Shown here piece after piece: positions 19,251 through 27,944 of a stretch of 64,000 nucleotides of DNA; the first letter of the stretch is position 1, and every line of letters starts with the position of its first letter. The translations under genes were made by a program, and so were the position numbers. The notes under the pieces were generated by a model, which searched no databases, was not told the origin of the DNA, and saw nothing but the letters and a program-made list of their open reading frames with translations. The stretch lies in NCBI RefSeq assembly GCF_002233755.1, contig NZ_KZ268704.1:178474-242473 (forward strand), given 5' to 3'. The stretch comes from Acinetobacter piscicola. GTDB taxonomy: Bacteria > Pseudomonadota > Gammaproteobacteria > Pseudomonadales > Moraxellaceae.

Positions 19251-19512
19251 TTAAACTGTGTGCGCATTATCTAAAGTTCTGCATGCTTCGTCAAGCATTC
19301 AAACTCGCCACTGATCACACTTTAAACAATTGATAATTAAATGTTTAAAATTAATACATATTTATCTATTTTATAAAACAAAATAAATAAAAAGAGCGTT
19401 GAATTTGTAAAAAATGAACAATAAATTTTAGAAATATACAGGTAACAATTTCCAAAATTAAAAACAAAGATTAACTTAATTCAGCTGAATTAAAGAAAAA
19501 ATAGAGAGTGAC
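19251..19512. other. AT-rich spacer
   Basis: Apart from the terminator at its right end I see no gene or motif. The tRNA promoter should lie at its left. Confidence 0.4.
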
Positions 19513-19527
19513 TTACCACTCTCTATT
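19495..19527 (-). terminator. Terminator overlapping the stop of the DUF5713-like gene
   Basis: The 12-bp stem AAATAGAGAGTG with its complement encloses a 6-base loop that contains the stop codon. Six T follow on the minus strand. Confidence 0.85.
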
Positions 19528-19827
19528 TGCAACAAGCTCTTCTATTTCAATTTCGAAATAACCTTGATTTTGAACCACCATCATCATCGCTTCTGCAATG
19601 TAGTCAGCAGCCGTATCATCCAGTGAAGAGTCTAAGTCTTCAAACTGTGGCTTCATTTCATTAATCTCAACCACAGTTAAATTAGCCAAAGAATAAATTT
19701 CAGTATCACTAAAACTGTTCTTAGAAACCTTTTTAGCGAACTTTTCTATCAATTGCTTCACTTCAGCAACAAGAATGTCAGGATAATATTCATCATCGAA
19801 CATTGGGAGGAGTAGATCGTTAAACAT
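19513..19827 (-). CDS. DUF5713-like small acidic protein
   Basis: The product has 104 residues, is strongly acidic and shows no signal peptide or membrane segment. The arrangement MFDDEYYP near the N-terminus, a long helical middle and the ending EELVANREW resembles my memory of the DUF5713 family, whose function is unknown. An AGG ribosome binding site precedes the start, and the stop codon is buried in the loop of a strong terminator, so the gene is a compact single unit. It lies between tRNA-Met and the vWA lipoprotein, neither obviously related. Confidence 0.65.
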   Translation of the reverse strand: MFNDLLLPMFDDEYYPDILVAEVKQLIEKFAKKVSKNSFSDTEIYSLANLTVVEINEMKPQFEDLDSSLDDTAADYIAEAMMMVVQNQGYFEIEIEELVANREW

Positions 19828-20041
19828 AGCAACCTAAAATACAGCATATCAATCAACACGCTTATATAACATAAACAATACAATTCACCAAGTTGATAAA
19901 TCATTAAATTGATTGGATTTACAAATCATATTTACCTGTTCAGCTTATCTGCAATAAAAAAACAAACCAAATCAATAAAATGGAAGCAAATCAAAATTAG
20001 CTAACTGTTGATTGATATTTTAATAGCTACTTATTTATTCT

Positions 20042-20078
20042 AAAAAAATTGGCACTTTTCTTGATAAAAATGCCAATT
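20042..20078 (-). terminator. Rho-independent terminator after the vWA lipoprotein
   Basis: Thirteen-base arms (20047-20059 with 20066-20078, one mismatch) enclose a 6-base loop and are followed by T residues on the minus strand. Confidence 0.85.
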
Positions 20079-20084
20079 ACCACT

Positions 20085-21695
20085 TTAAGCCACCTTGTTG
20101 ATTTGCAGCGCTTTAGTTTGATCACCACTTAGACTTTTCGCCTTTTTAACCAAATCAATAAACTCCGCTTTTAAACCATAAGGATCAGATTGCTTTCCAG
20201 CTTGCGCTAAATTGAGAATGTCATTCCATCCCATTGACGCATTATATTGACCACCTCTTAATTGTTGCCCGTATGCAGCAACAGCGATCGCAAATTTAGT
20301 ATCCACATTTGCTTGGCTCAATGGTCTACTCGCCACTGCAATCGGTTGAGTCATTAAAATACTCTTAGATTGGTTAGGTAATTTATAGCGAATATTTAAA
20401 AATGCATACTCAGAATTTTTCCCTGATTTAGTTTTGTTTTGAGCATATCTTGAATCGTTTAACCAGCCCTTTTGCCCCACTGGAATAATTTCATACAATG
20501 CCGTAACTGTATGCCCTGCTCCAATATCACCCGCATCGACCTTATCATTATTAAAATCCTCCTCATTCAATAGTCGATTTTCATAACCGATCAGACGGTA
20601 CTCTTTCACAGTTTTAGGATTAAATTCCACTTGAAGTTTTACGTCTTGCACAACTGTTGCCAAAGTTGATGATAATTGACGATCTAAAACTTTTTTTGCT
20701 TCATTTTCATTGTCGATATAACTGTAATTTCCATTTCCAGCATCAGCCAATTGCTCCATCAGTTGCTCATCATAATTTCCTGAGCCAAAGCCTAGCGTAG
20801 AAAATGAGACACCTGTTTTACGCTTTTGCTCAACCATTGTTTTCAATGCATCAAAATCTGTAACACCGACATTAAAATCACCATCTGTCGTGATCAAAAT
20901 ACGATTTATCCCCCTCTTAATATAAGCTTTTTCTGCGGCTTGATAAGCCATGTCAATCGCATGTGCACCAGCTGTGCCACCTCCTGCAACCAAATCATCA
21001 ATCGCGTTAAGAATCTTCTGCTTTTGTTCCCCACTGGTCGGCGCTAAGACCATTTTGTCACCATCTGAATAGGTAATTAACGTGACTTTATCTTGAGGGC
21101 GTAATTGCTGAGTGAGTATTGTTAATGTCTTTTTGACCAGTGGTAATTTATTAGGCTCATCCATGCTACCGGAAACATCAACAAGGAAAACCAAATTGGC
21201 TGGTGCTAAATTTTTCTGATCAATATCCTTGGCCTTAATGCCAATTTTGATCACTTTGGCATTCGGTTGCCATGGAGAATCAACTGTTTCTGTACTCACA
21301 GCAAAAGGATGAGCACCACTTACTTGTGGATATTGATAATCAAAATAGTTAATCATCTCCTCCACACGTACAGCATCTGCAGGTGGTAGCATTTTCTCAC
21401 TCAGCAAAAAACGTCGGACATTGGTATAACTTCCTGTATCAACATCGGCACTAAAAGTAGATACAGGTTGCTGAGCTACACTTTTCACAGTATTCGTTTC
21501 AATTTTTTGATAATTCTCAGTATTTCCCTCAGTTCCATAAGCAGGACTTTGTTCCGCAGCAGCATCTGTAACCTGTTGGCTGGAATTACCCATCGGAGCG
21601 TGCATATCACTTGCAGCTTCTTGGGCCTTTTTACTGCAAGCAGTCATCATCACAGCACATAATGATATTGCCAGTATTTTTTGATTGAATTTCAT
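20085..21695 (-). CDS. von Willebrand factor A-domain lipoprotein (YfbK-like)
   Basis: This is a lipoprotein with a vWA metal-ion-dependent adhesion site. It has 536 residues from the ATG at 21695 (GAGG upstream); a GTG one codon earlier is the alternative. The lipobox is MTAC (Cys20). After a low-complexity linker come the conserved N-terminal block FSADVDTGSYTNVRRFL and RVEEMINYFDY, then the vWA domain with MIDAS motif FLVDVSGSMD (Asp173, Ser175, Ser177) and ITTDGDFNVG. The C-terminal DUF3520-type domain ends with YGLKAEFIDLVKKA. This matches E. coli YfbK in order and length. The role is unknown; such proteins are often near ECF sigma factors or proteases, but not here. Confidence 0.88.
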   Translation of the reverse strand: MKFNQKILAISLCAVMMTACSKKAQEAASDMHAPMGNSSQQVTDAAAEQSPAYGTEGNTENYQKIETNTVKSVAQQPVSTFSADVDTGSYTNVRRFLLSEKMLPPADAVRVEEMINYFDYQYPQVSGAHPFAVSTETVDSPWQPNAKVIKIGIKAKDIDQKNLAPANLVFLVDVSGSMDEPNKLPLVKKTLTILTQQLRPQDKVTLITYSDGDKMVLAPTSGEQKQKILNAIDDLVAGGGTAGAHAIDMAYQAAEKAYIKRGINRILITTDGDFNVGVTDFDALKTMVEQKRKTGVSFSTLGFGSGNYDEQLMEQLADAGNGNYSYIDNENEAKKVLDRQLSSTLATVVQDVKLQVEFNPKTVKEYRLIGYENRLLNEEDFNNDKVDAGDIGAGHTVTALYEIIPVGQKGWLNDSRYAQNKTKSGKNSEYAFLNIRYKLPNQSKSILMTQPIAVASRPLSQANVDTKFAIAVAAYGQQLRGGQYNASMGWNDILNLAQAGKQSDPYGLKAEFIDLVKKAKSLSGDQTKALQINKVA

Positions 21696-22126
21696 CACTC
21701 ATTCCTCAAATTATTTTAAGTGTTATTGTTATATCGATATAAGCTAATTGTTATATTATAACGTTTATTATTTTTCACAATTGTATTTTCAAAATGGTTG
21801 ACATGATTTTGTTTATTTTCAGTAAGTTTAAAAGTTATTCTCAATGCTAGAATTCTCTTGAATAGCTCTAGCACTCATTATCGAACTTATTTCATAACTA
21901 AATTCCATACTTAACAATATATCAATAAAAATCAATACATTAAATATGAATTATCTGTTTAAATAATAGATAGATACAGTTGAATAAGCTGGAAAACTGA
22001 TAAATCTACTTCCCATCTTACAAAACAGTTAGCTTTATCACAGCTTCCTTGCCGAATTTTATTTACATGTCGCATATAAAACTTTACATGCTGATGCGAA
22101 CCCTGCCAAAATATTTAACTCATTGA
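21696..22126. other. 431-bp AT-rich gap upstream of the vWA gene
   Basis: No gene is supported. Apart from the palindromes at 21729-21762, the only structure seen is a TCGCAT/ATGCGA stem near 22072-22100, without a T-run. Confidence 0.4.
21729..21762 (-). promoter_or_regulatory. Two adjacent palindromes upstream of the vWA gene
   Basis: A perfect 14-bp palindrome TTATATCGATATAA (21729-21742) and a perfect 13-bp palindrome GTTATATTATAAC (21750-21762) lie 35-67 bp before the start codon. The centre-to-centre distance is about two helical turns, as for paired dimer sites. Operator function is inferred. Confidence 0.35.
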
Positions 22127-22981
22127 CTAAATTGCAGCCTGCATCGCCTGCCATACTTTTATTGCATCGGACATTGCTTTTATATCATGTACACGCACCA
22201 TACAAGCCCCCTGCTGAATACTCAATAAATGCGCTGCAACACTTCCTACAGCACGATTCTGCGCATCTGCACCACCTAGAGCCTCTCCAATAAAACGCTT
22301 ACGTGAGAGTGCCGAAAGGATTGGGTAACCCATCTGATTAAGTTTATAAAACTCATTAAGAAGTTTTAAATTTTGCTGTGCATTTTTAGCAAAACCAAAA
22401 CCCGGATCAATCATAATATTTTCAGGTTTAACACCTGCTTGTAGTGCATCATCCACACGCTGTTGAAGCTCTGTAATAACATTCTGAGTTACATCTTGGT
22501 ATTGATCCAGATTATTCATCGTAGTGGGTTCACCACGCATATGCATAATGATGATAGGAATATTTAATTCAGCTGCTGTCTCTAAGGCATTCGGACGTAC
22601 CAATGCTCTTACATCATTCCAAATATGTGCTCCCGCCTTCACTGCTTCACGTATCACTTCTGGCTGTGAAGTATCAATTGAGATCACCACATCATATTTT
22701 GCTAACTCTACAACAACAGGAATCACACGGCGAATCTCTTCTTGAATCTCTACAGGAGATGCACCGGGGCGAGTTGACTCACCACCAATATCAATCACTG
22801 TTGCACCTTCAGCTATCATTTGTAGTGCATAAGCAACAGCTTGGTCTTTTTGATTATGCTTCCCACCATCGCTAAATGAATCAGGCGTTACATTGAGAAT
22901 ACCCATGACATGCGCTTGCGATAGATCCAAGCTTAAACGCCCACATTGCAAAATTTGCTGAGGAAGTTGCATAAGTTGCAT
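22127..22981 (-). CDS. folP: Dihydropteroate synthase
   Basis: It joins p-aminobenzoate to 6-hydroxymethyl-dihydropterin diphosphate to give dihydropteroate in folate synthesis, and is the sulfonamide target. The 284-residue TIM barrel carries MGILNVTPDSFSDGG (26-40), IDIGGESTRPGA, SIDTSQPEV, WNDVRAL, DPGFGFAKN, SRKRFIG and RVHDI. GGAG lies 7 bases before the chosen ATG. It follows ftsH on the same strand after a terminator, so it probably has its own promoter, though ftsH-folP adjacency is common in gamma-proteobacteria. Confidence 0.97.
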   Translation of the reverse strand: MQLMQLPQQILQCGRLSLDLSQAHVMGILNVTPDSFSDGGKHNQKDQAVAYALQMIAEGATVIDIGGESTRPGASPVEIQEEIRRVIPVVVELAKYDVVISIDTSQPEVIREAVKAGAHIWNDVRALVRPNALETAAELNIPIIIMHMRGEPTTMNNLDQYQDVTQNVITELQQRVDDALQAGVKPENIMIDPGFGFAKNAQQNLKLLNEFYKLNQMGYPILSALSRKRFIGEALGGADAQNRAVGSVAAHLLSIQQGACMVRVHDIKAMSDAIKVWQAMQAAI

Positions 22982-23075
22982 ATCATGTCTCCATTGATAA
23001 TTTGATTCGATGTCAGTTTACCAATTTCAATACTGTGTAAGTTGAAATGTTTTCATAATGGTGTATTTTTTGCAT

Positions 23076-23104
23076 AAAAAAAGAGCCTCTATTGAGACTC
23101 TTTT
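23076..23104 (-). terminator. Rho-independent terminator after ftsH
   Basis: AAGAGTCTC and GAGGCTCTT pair (one wobble) around AATA and are followed by T residues on the minus strand. Confidence 0.85.
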
Positions 23105-23120
23105 AAATTACTTTTAAATA

Positions 23121-25010
23121 TTAAGTCGCTGGTAATGGCGGCGGAGTTGATGGACCATCAGTTGGTGTTACATCCATCACAGGATTTTCAGCAACATAAA
23201 CTTTTGGTGGTTGAGGTTCACGACCTTCCATGATGTCACGGATTTGATCACGATCAATGGTTTCCCATTCCATCAATGCTTTTACCATTGCATGTGCGAT
23301 ATCTTTATTATTTTCCAAGATATCACGAGCAACTCTATACTGTTCATCAAGAATACGACGTACTTCTAAATCGACTTGCTGCTGCGTTGCTTCTGAAATT
23401 GTACGACTACCGACATTCCCAAAGAAACCGTTTTGGTTTTCATCTTCATAGACCATGACGCCCATTTTGTCAGACATACCATACTTAGTCACCATCGCAC
23501 GTGCCATTTTAGTTGCACGCTCAAAGTCATTCGAAGCACCAGTCGACATTTGGTTAATGAACACTTCTTCAGCAATACGACCACCGAATAAGATTGAAAG
23601 TTCATTCAACATTTTCGATTTGTAATGACTGGTTTGGTCGTGTTCAGGCAACTGCCAAGTTACACCAAGTGCCCAACCACGTGGCATAATTGTTACTTTA
23701 TGCACTGGATCTGTTTCAGGAAGAATTTCAGCAACAATCGCATGACCTGCTTCATGATAAGCCGTAGCACGACGCTCTTCTTCACGAATCACCATCGATT
23801 TACGTTCAGGGCCCATATAAATCTTGTCTTTCGCATCTTCAAAATCATGCATATCGACAGTATTCTTATTACGGCGCGCAGCAAATAATGCAGCTTCGTT
23901 TACAAGGTTTGCCAATTGCGCACCTGAGAAGCCCGGTGTACCGCGTGCAAGAACTTTAAGATCCACACCTGTTACTGAAGGTAATTTCTTCAAGTGTACA
24001 TTTAGGATTTGTTCACGACCTTTGATGTCAGGAAGACCAACCATTACTTGGCGGTCAAAACGTCCCGGACGTAATAAAGCTTTATCAAGTACATCTGCAC
24101 GGTTTGTTGCAGCAATAACGATAATACCTTCATTACCTTCAAAACCATCCATCTCTACAAGCATTTGGTTCAAAGTTTGCTCACGCTCATCATGACCACC
24201 ACCTGTACCTGAACCACGGTGACGACCAACTGCATCAATCTCATCAATAAAGATGATACATGGTGCATGGCGTTTTGCCTGTTCGAACATATCACGAACA
24301 CGTGATGCACCAACACCCACAAACATTTCGACAAAGTCAGAACCAGAAATACTAAAGAATGGAACTTTTGCTTCACCTGCAATCGCCTTAGCAAGTAAAG
24401 TTTTACCTGTACCTGGAGGACCTACCATCAATACGCCTTTAGGAATTGTTGCCCCTAAACGTTTGAATTTTGCAGGATCTTTTAAGAAATCAACAATTTC
24501 AACAACTTCTTGCTTCGCTTCATCACAGCCAGCGACATCGGTAAAAGTCACTTTAATTTGGTCTTCTGAAAGCATTTTTGCTTTAGATTTACCAAAACTC
24601 ATTGGGCCATTTTTACCACCTGCACCGCCACCCATGTTACGCATAAAGAACATGAACAATAGGATAATCAGAAGTACAGGGAAACTCGCGATTAAAAGCT
24701 GCATCAATAAACCTTGACGTTGAGGAGCAGTACCTTCAACAACAACGTTATTTTTGATCAGGCTCGGCATCAATTCAGGATCTTGAACCGCTGGGCGAAT
24801 ACTTTCAAAAGGTGTACCGTTTCTTTTTTCGCCACTTATTCTTTCACCATCAATAGTTACTTGCTTAATTTGACCAGCATTCACCGCTACAATGAATTCA
24901 GAATAATTCATCGCAGATGGCTTACTGCGGTCACTGAGATTGCTGAAGATAAGGATCAGCACACCCAATATTACAAGCCACAATACGGCATTTTTGAAGT
25001 AATCGCTCAA
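23121..25010 (-). CDS. ftsH: ATP-dependent zinc metalloprotease FtsH
   Basis: This is the inner-membrane AAA+ hexameric protease for membrane and regulatory proteins. I start it at the TTG at 25008-25010, which has GGGA 8 bases upstream and gives the normal N-terminus ([17 protein letters not shown], first membrane helix) and 629 residues. The open frame extends 27 codons further to an ATG but that part looks non-coding. A second helix is at about 101-122. Walker A GPPGTGKT is 197-204, Walker B IIFIDE 252-257, the second region of homology ends with RPGRFDRQ, and the zinc site is HEAGH (419-423). It lies downstream of rlmE, the conserved rlmE-ftsH heat-shock pair. Confidence 0.96.
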   Translation of the reverse strand: MSDYFKNAVLWLVILGVLILIFSNLSDRSKPSAMNYSEFIVAVNAGQIKQVTIDGERISGEKRNGTPFESIRPAVQDPELMPSLIKNNVVVEGTAPQRQGLLMQLLIASFPVLLIILLFMFFMRNMGGGAGGKNGPMSFGKSKAKMLSEDQIKVTFTDVAGCDEAKQEVVEIVDFLKDPAKFKRLGATIPKGVLMVGPPGTGKTLLAKAIAGEAKVPFFSISGSDFVEMFVGVGASRVRDMFEQAKRHAPCIIFIDEIDAVGRHRGSGTGGGHDEREQTLNQMLVEMDGFEGNEGIIVIAATNRADVLDKALLRPGRFDRQVMVGLPDIKGREQILNVHLKKLPSVTGVDLKVLARGTPGFSGAQLANLVNEAALFAARRNKNTVDMHDFEDAKDKIYMGPERKSMVIREEERRATAYHEAGHAIVAEILPETDPVHKVTIMPRGWALGVTWQLPEHDQTSHYKSKMLNELSILFGGRIAEEVFINQMSTGASNDFERATKMARAMVTKYGMSDKMGVMVYEDENQNGFFGNVGSRTISEATQQQVDLEVRRILDEQYRVARDILENNKDIAHAMVKALMEWETIDRDQIRDIMEGREPQPPKVYVAENPVMDVTPTDGPSTPPPLPAT

Positions 25011-25189
25011 AGCTTTATTCCCATATATAACTATTTTGATCAGGCGCAACCTTGCTTGATCGTAACAAAAAGCGAGTAATGAATTTCGCAATAAAGATTA
25101 AAAACGTACAAAATGCACAATTTTTAACAACTTGGCAAGCTTTTGTTGGCAATTCATCACCAACTAAGAACATACCTCATAATTGGTAC

Positions 25190-25840
25190 TTATTGCGAAA
25201 CTTTTTTACGGCCTTGTCCAATTAAAAAAACTTCTTTTGAACGTGCACGTGAAGCAGCGGGTTTTGCTGTTTTTAACACTTCAAAACTATCCACAACTTG
25301 CTTTCGGAACTCATCAAAACCAGTTCCTTGGAAGACTTTAACTAAAAATTGCCCTTTTGGTCCTAAAACCTTGTTGGCAAAATCGAGTGCAAGTTCACAC
25401 AAGTAAATCTGGCGAGGTTGATCTACAGCCTTATTACCTGATGTATTGGGGGCCATATCCGAAATTACAACGTCTACAGTGCGTCCATTTAAAATATTTA
25501 ACAATTTTTCGAAAACTTCTTCTTCACGAAAGTCACCTTGTAAGAAAGTTACATCAGGTAAAGCGTCCATTTCTAAAATATCAGAGGCAATAACTAAACC
25601 TTTGTCACCCACCAACTTTCCAGCAATTTGCGACCAGCTTCCTGGTGCTGCGCCGAGGTCGACAACAATCATGCCCGGTTTAATCATTTTGTATTTTTCT
25701 TGAATTTCAAGCAGCTTGTATGCCGCACGAGCTCGATAACCTTCTTTCTGAGCCTTTTTCACAAAAGGATCATCTAGATGCTCTCGCATCCACACACGAC
25801 TACTTTTAGATAACTTTTGGTTGGTAATGCGAGTAGCCAT
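25190..25840 (-). CDS. rlmE: 23S rRNA (uridine-2'-O-)-methyltransferase RlmE (RrmJ/FtsJ)
   Basis: It methylates the 2'-O of U2552 in the 50S A-loop, a late assembly step. Its 216 residues have the SAM-binding VDLGAAPGSWSQ (60-71). The catalytic tetrad is Lys42, Asp128 (SDMAPN), Lys168 (LVKVFQG) and Glu203 (SKEVFLIG), equivalent to E. coli K38-D124-K164-E199 with a constant offset of four. It stands upstream of ftsH on the same strand (179 bp gap) and divergent from yhbY, an arrangement conserved in gamma-proteobacteria. Confidence 0.97.
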   Translation of the reverse strand: MATRITNQKLSKSSRVWMREHLDDPFVKKAQKEGYRARAAYKLLEIQEKYKMIKPGMIVVDLGAAPGSWSQIAGKLVGDKGLVIASDILEMDALPDVTFLQGDFREEEVFEKLLNILNGRTVDVVISDMAPNTSGNKAVDQPRQIYLCELALDFANKVLGPKGQFLVKVFQGTGFDEFRKQVVDSFEVLKTAKPAASRARSKEVFLIGQGRKKVSQ

Positions 25841-26037
25841 AACTCTCTTAATACAAATTAATCAATCAATATTGATTGTACGTGAAAAACATTCTCATTG
25901 CAGTAGGCATCTGTATCTAAATACATAGATATGACATGATTTTTATGAATCAGCTTGATCGATTATTTCTACAGAATTTACAGCGCAGTGATCAGGCTTT
26001 TGTTATACTAGGTCGTTTTTAGAATTAGGTTATTTTT

Positions 26038-26361
26038 ATGGCGACTCTCTCTATCCAAGAACGTAAACGTTTACGTCAAATCGGACATGCTTTAAATCCA
26101 GTGGTAATGCTTGGCGATAAAGGCTTGACTGAAAGTGTCGTTGAAGAATTAAACCGCGCTTTGAACGATCACGAGCTGATTAAAGTTAAAGTTACAGGTG
26201 AAGATCGCGAAGCTCGTGCTGCAACTATGACTGAAATTGCAGAAACTACAGGTGCTGAAGTTGTACAAACGATTGGTAAAATTGTTTTACTTTACAAAAA
26301 AGCACCGAAACAAAATCCTAAATTATCAAATTTAGTTCGTCACGCTCATCTTTCAAATTAA
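26038..26361 (+). CDS. yhbY: Ribosome assembly RNA-binding protein YhbY (CRM domain)
   Basis: This is a CRS1-YhbY-domain protein that binds pre-50S particles. Of its 107 residues, 1-95 form the domain: LSIQERKRLRQIGHALNPVVMLGDKGLT with the GxxG loop at GDKG, then the basic region LIKVKVTGEDREAR and the ending VVQTIGKIVLLYKK. A short basic tail follows. It is divergent from rlmE, which acts on the same subunit, and 12 bp ahead of the DOMON-like gene, probably co-transcribed. Confidence 0.93.
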   Translation: MATLSIQERKRLRQIGHALNPVVMLGDKGLTESVVEELNRALNDHELIKVKVTGEDREARAATMTEIAETTGAEVVQTIGKIVLLYKKAPKQNPKLSNLVRHAHLSN

Positions 26362-26373
26362 GACTGAATCTTC

Positions 26374-26913
26374 ATGGCAAGTTATGAGTTAAATGCTTTT
26401 GATCGTCGCTTTCAAAGCATTTCCTTGGTTGGCGCAATTGAGCAAAACAGTCCTTATACTTTAAATGTAGGATATTGGCTGCGTGACCCAAATCAATTGA
26501 TTATCTACCCAGACATGGTTGCATCCAACCCACGTGTGGATTTCCTCTGGGAAAAAACTTGTTTTGAGATTTTTATTGGTGTGCAAGGCGAAGATTATTA
26601 TCGTGAGATTAATCTATCCCCTTCTCAAGCATGGCAGGCTTACCAATTTGAAGAATATCGGTATCCTGAAGAAATGCCGCCTAAAGTCGCCTATGATATT
26701 GAGCTGAATCAGTTAAAACGCACACACTATGGCTTAAATGTAAGCTTAGATTTAACTGAATTCATGTTAGCCAATAAGCTGAAATGGTCAGATTTATTTG
26801 TAGGTTTAAGCGCTGTGTTGGATACAACACAAGGACAACAGTTTTTTGCTATGCAACATAGTGGGCAACAAGCTGACTTTCATAATAAGCGTGATTGGCT
26901 ACATGTGTTCTAA
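26374..26913 (+). CDS. DOMON-like (CBM9-type fold) domain protein
   Basis: The 179-residue product has no signal peptide or membrane segment. The blocks DFLWEKTCFEIFIG and YREINLSPSQAWQAYQFEEYR match what I know of the DOMON-like type-9 carbohydrate-binding-module family, often found as lone cytoplasmic proteins in proteobacteria. The ligand is unknown. It lies 12 bp after yhbY and before a terminator, so the two form a likely operon, but no functional link to ribosome assembly is established. Confidence 0.75.
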   Translation: MASYELNAFDRRFQSISLVGAIEQNSPYTLNVGYWLRDPNQLIIYPDMVASNPRVDFLWEKTCFEIFIGVQGEDYYREINLSPSQAWQAYQFEEYRYPEEMPPKVAYDIELNQLKRTHYGLNVSLDLTEFMLANKLKWSDLFVGLSAVLDTTQGQQFFAMQHSGQQADFHNKRDWLHVF

Positions 26914-26952
26914 ATTGTAAATTACATTAAAAATGTATGTAACATGTAAATG

Positions 26953-26979
26953 AGTGAGGCAAATGACCTCACTTTTTTA
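26953..26979 (+). terminator. Terminator of the yhbY operon
   Basis: AGTGAGG and CCTCACT pair around a 7-base loop, followed by six T. Confidence 0.85.
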
Positions 26980-27012
26980 TTGTCTGTGTTTTTATTCATA
27001 TTTTTTATGCAT

Positions 27013-27042
27013 AAAAAAAAGGCAAATCAACAATGACCTGCC
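27013..27042 (-). terminator. Terminator of the phasin-like gene
   Basis: Nine-base arms (27021-27029 with 27034-27042, two G-T wobbles) enclose a 4-base loop, and eight T follow on the minus strand. Confidence 0.8.
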
Positions 27043-27118
27043 CTTCTCTAAAAATCACGATTAACTTAATCTCACAAAACATCAAATGTTCAATGAATAA
27101 AGTTTGTGATTTTGCAAC

Positions 27119-27628
27119 TTAACTTTTTAAAGTTGTATTTTCTTCAACTTTTGCAGAAACTTTTTTCCATGCATCTAAAGTGTGTTCTTTAGAACGTTTT
27201 AAAGTTTCAGTTAACTGCTCTTTGTGCTTAGACGAAATTTGAGTAACGTCTTGACGAATTTCTTTGCCCACTTCAGTTAACTCTTTTACAAGTTGGTTTA
27301 ATTCAGTTTTTAAGAAATCAGCCAATTCAACCAAATCTTTTTGTGAAGTTGAAAATTGAGTTTTAATCACGTCAATACGTTGTACAAGATCTTGTTTAAA
27401 GTTTTGTACTTGGTCTTGAACTTGACCATTCAATTGTTCTGCTTCAACTTCAAGTTTAGCTTTAGTTTCTGCAACAGCTTCAGTTACTTTTTGCTGTGCT
27501 TCTTTACCTAATTTCTCTAAATTTTCAGCTGTTTCAGTTACAACTTCTTTCGCTTCAGTTACAACTTCTTTCAATGCTGCTTTCGCTTTTGGTGCTTTAT
27601 CTAGATCTTTATCTGTAGATGTTGTCAT
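27119..27628 (-). CDS. Phasin-like / apolipoprotein-like helical protein
   Basis: The 169-residue protein is almost entirely helical and highly charged, rich in Lys, Glu, Thr and Val, with no Cys or Trp cluster and no signal peptide. Amphipathic repeats such as EVVTEAKEVVTETAENLEKLGKEAQQ run from about 20 to 80, followed by a helix with hydrophobic face (LVELADFLKTELNQLVKEL). This is what granule-surface phasins and amphipathic lipid-droplet proteins look like. Its ribosome binding site is very strong (GGGGGA), suggesting high expression. An association with storage inclusions would fit a genome encoding wax ester synthase but is inference. Confidence 0.7.
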   Translation of the reverse strand: MTTSTDKDLDKAPKAKAALKEVVTEAKEVVTETAENLEKLGKEAQQKVTEAVAETKAKLEVEAEQLNGQVQDQVQNFKQDLVQRIDVIKTQFSTSQKDLVELADFLKTELNQLVKELTEVGKEIRQDVTQISSKHKEQLTETLKRSKEHTLDAWKKVSAKVEENTTLKS

Positions 27629-27795
27629 TTCGATTCCCCCTGGAATGTGAACCGCAACAATAACGTGAATAGATAAATTTTAAATTCTGATTTGTCTAAC
27701 AATTCTAAAATACTTACAAATTTATGACATTTACTAGAAACAGAATTTATTTTAAATAGCAAGGGATTTATCTTATATATTCATCATAAATAAAA

Positions 27796-27824
27796 TGGAC
27801 TTTGAAAGTATTCATGCGTATAAT
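27796..27824 (+). promoter_or_regulatory. Sigma-70 promoter of carAB
   Basis: The -10 TATAAT (27819-27824) is perfect; 17 bp upstream lies TGGACT (27796-27801), 4 of 6 matches to TTGACA. Transcription should start near 27831, only about 10 bp before the leader hairpin. Confidence 0.65.
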
Positions 27825-27840
27825 GCGCTGTTAAGTTATA

Positions 27841-27906
27841 AGCGAGCAGACATAAGGAGGGTAGGATTTAGTTAGCCTTCCTTTTTTTTCGTCTACTCGC
27901 TTTTTT
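27841..27906 (+). promoter_or_regulatory. Attenuator-like nested hairpins in the carA leader
   Basis: An inner stem (27854-27861 with 27876-27883, one wobble) is followed by a T-run to 27889. An outer stem (27841-27851 with 27891-27901, one mismatch) encloses it and is followed by six T. Both look like intrinsic terminators, yet they lie between the promoter and the carA start. The simplest reading is transcription attenuation of pyrimidine/arginine supply. No leader peptide is visible. Confidence 0.6.
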
Positions 27907-27944
27907 ACAGCCCTATTTTGTGGTTTTAGTTCAGGAGCTATGGT

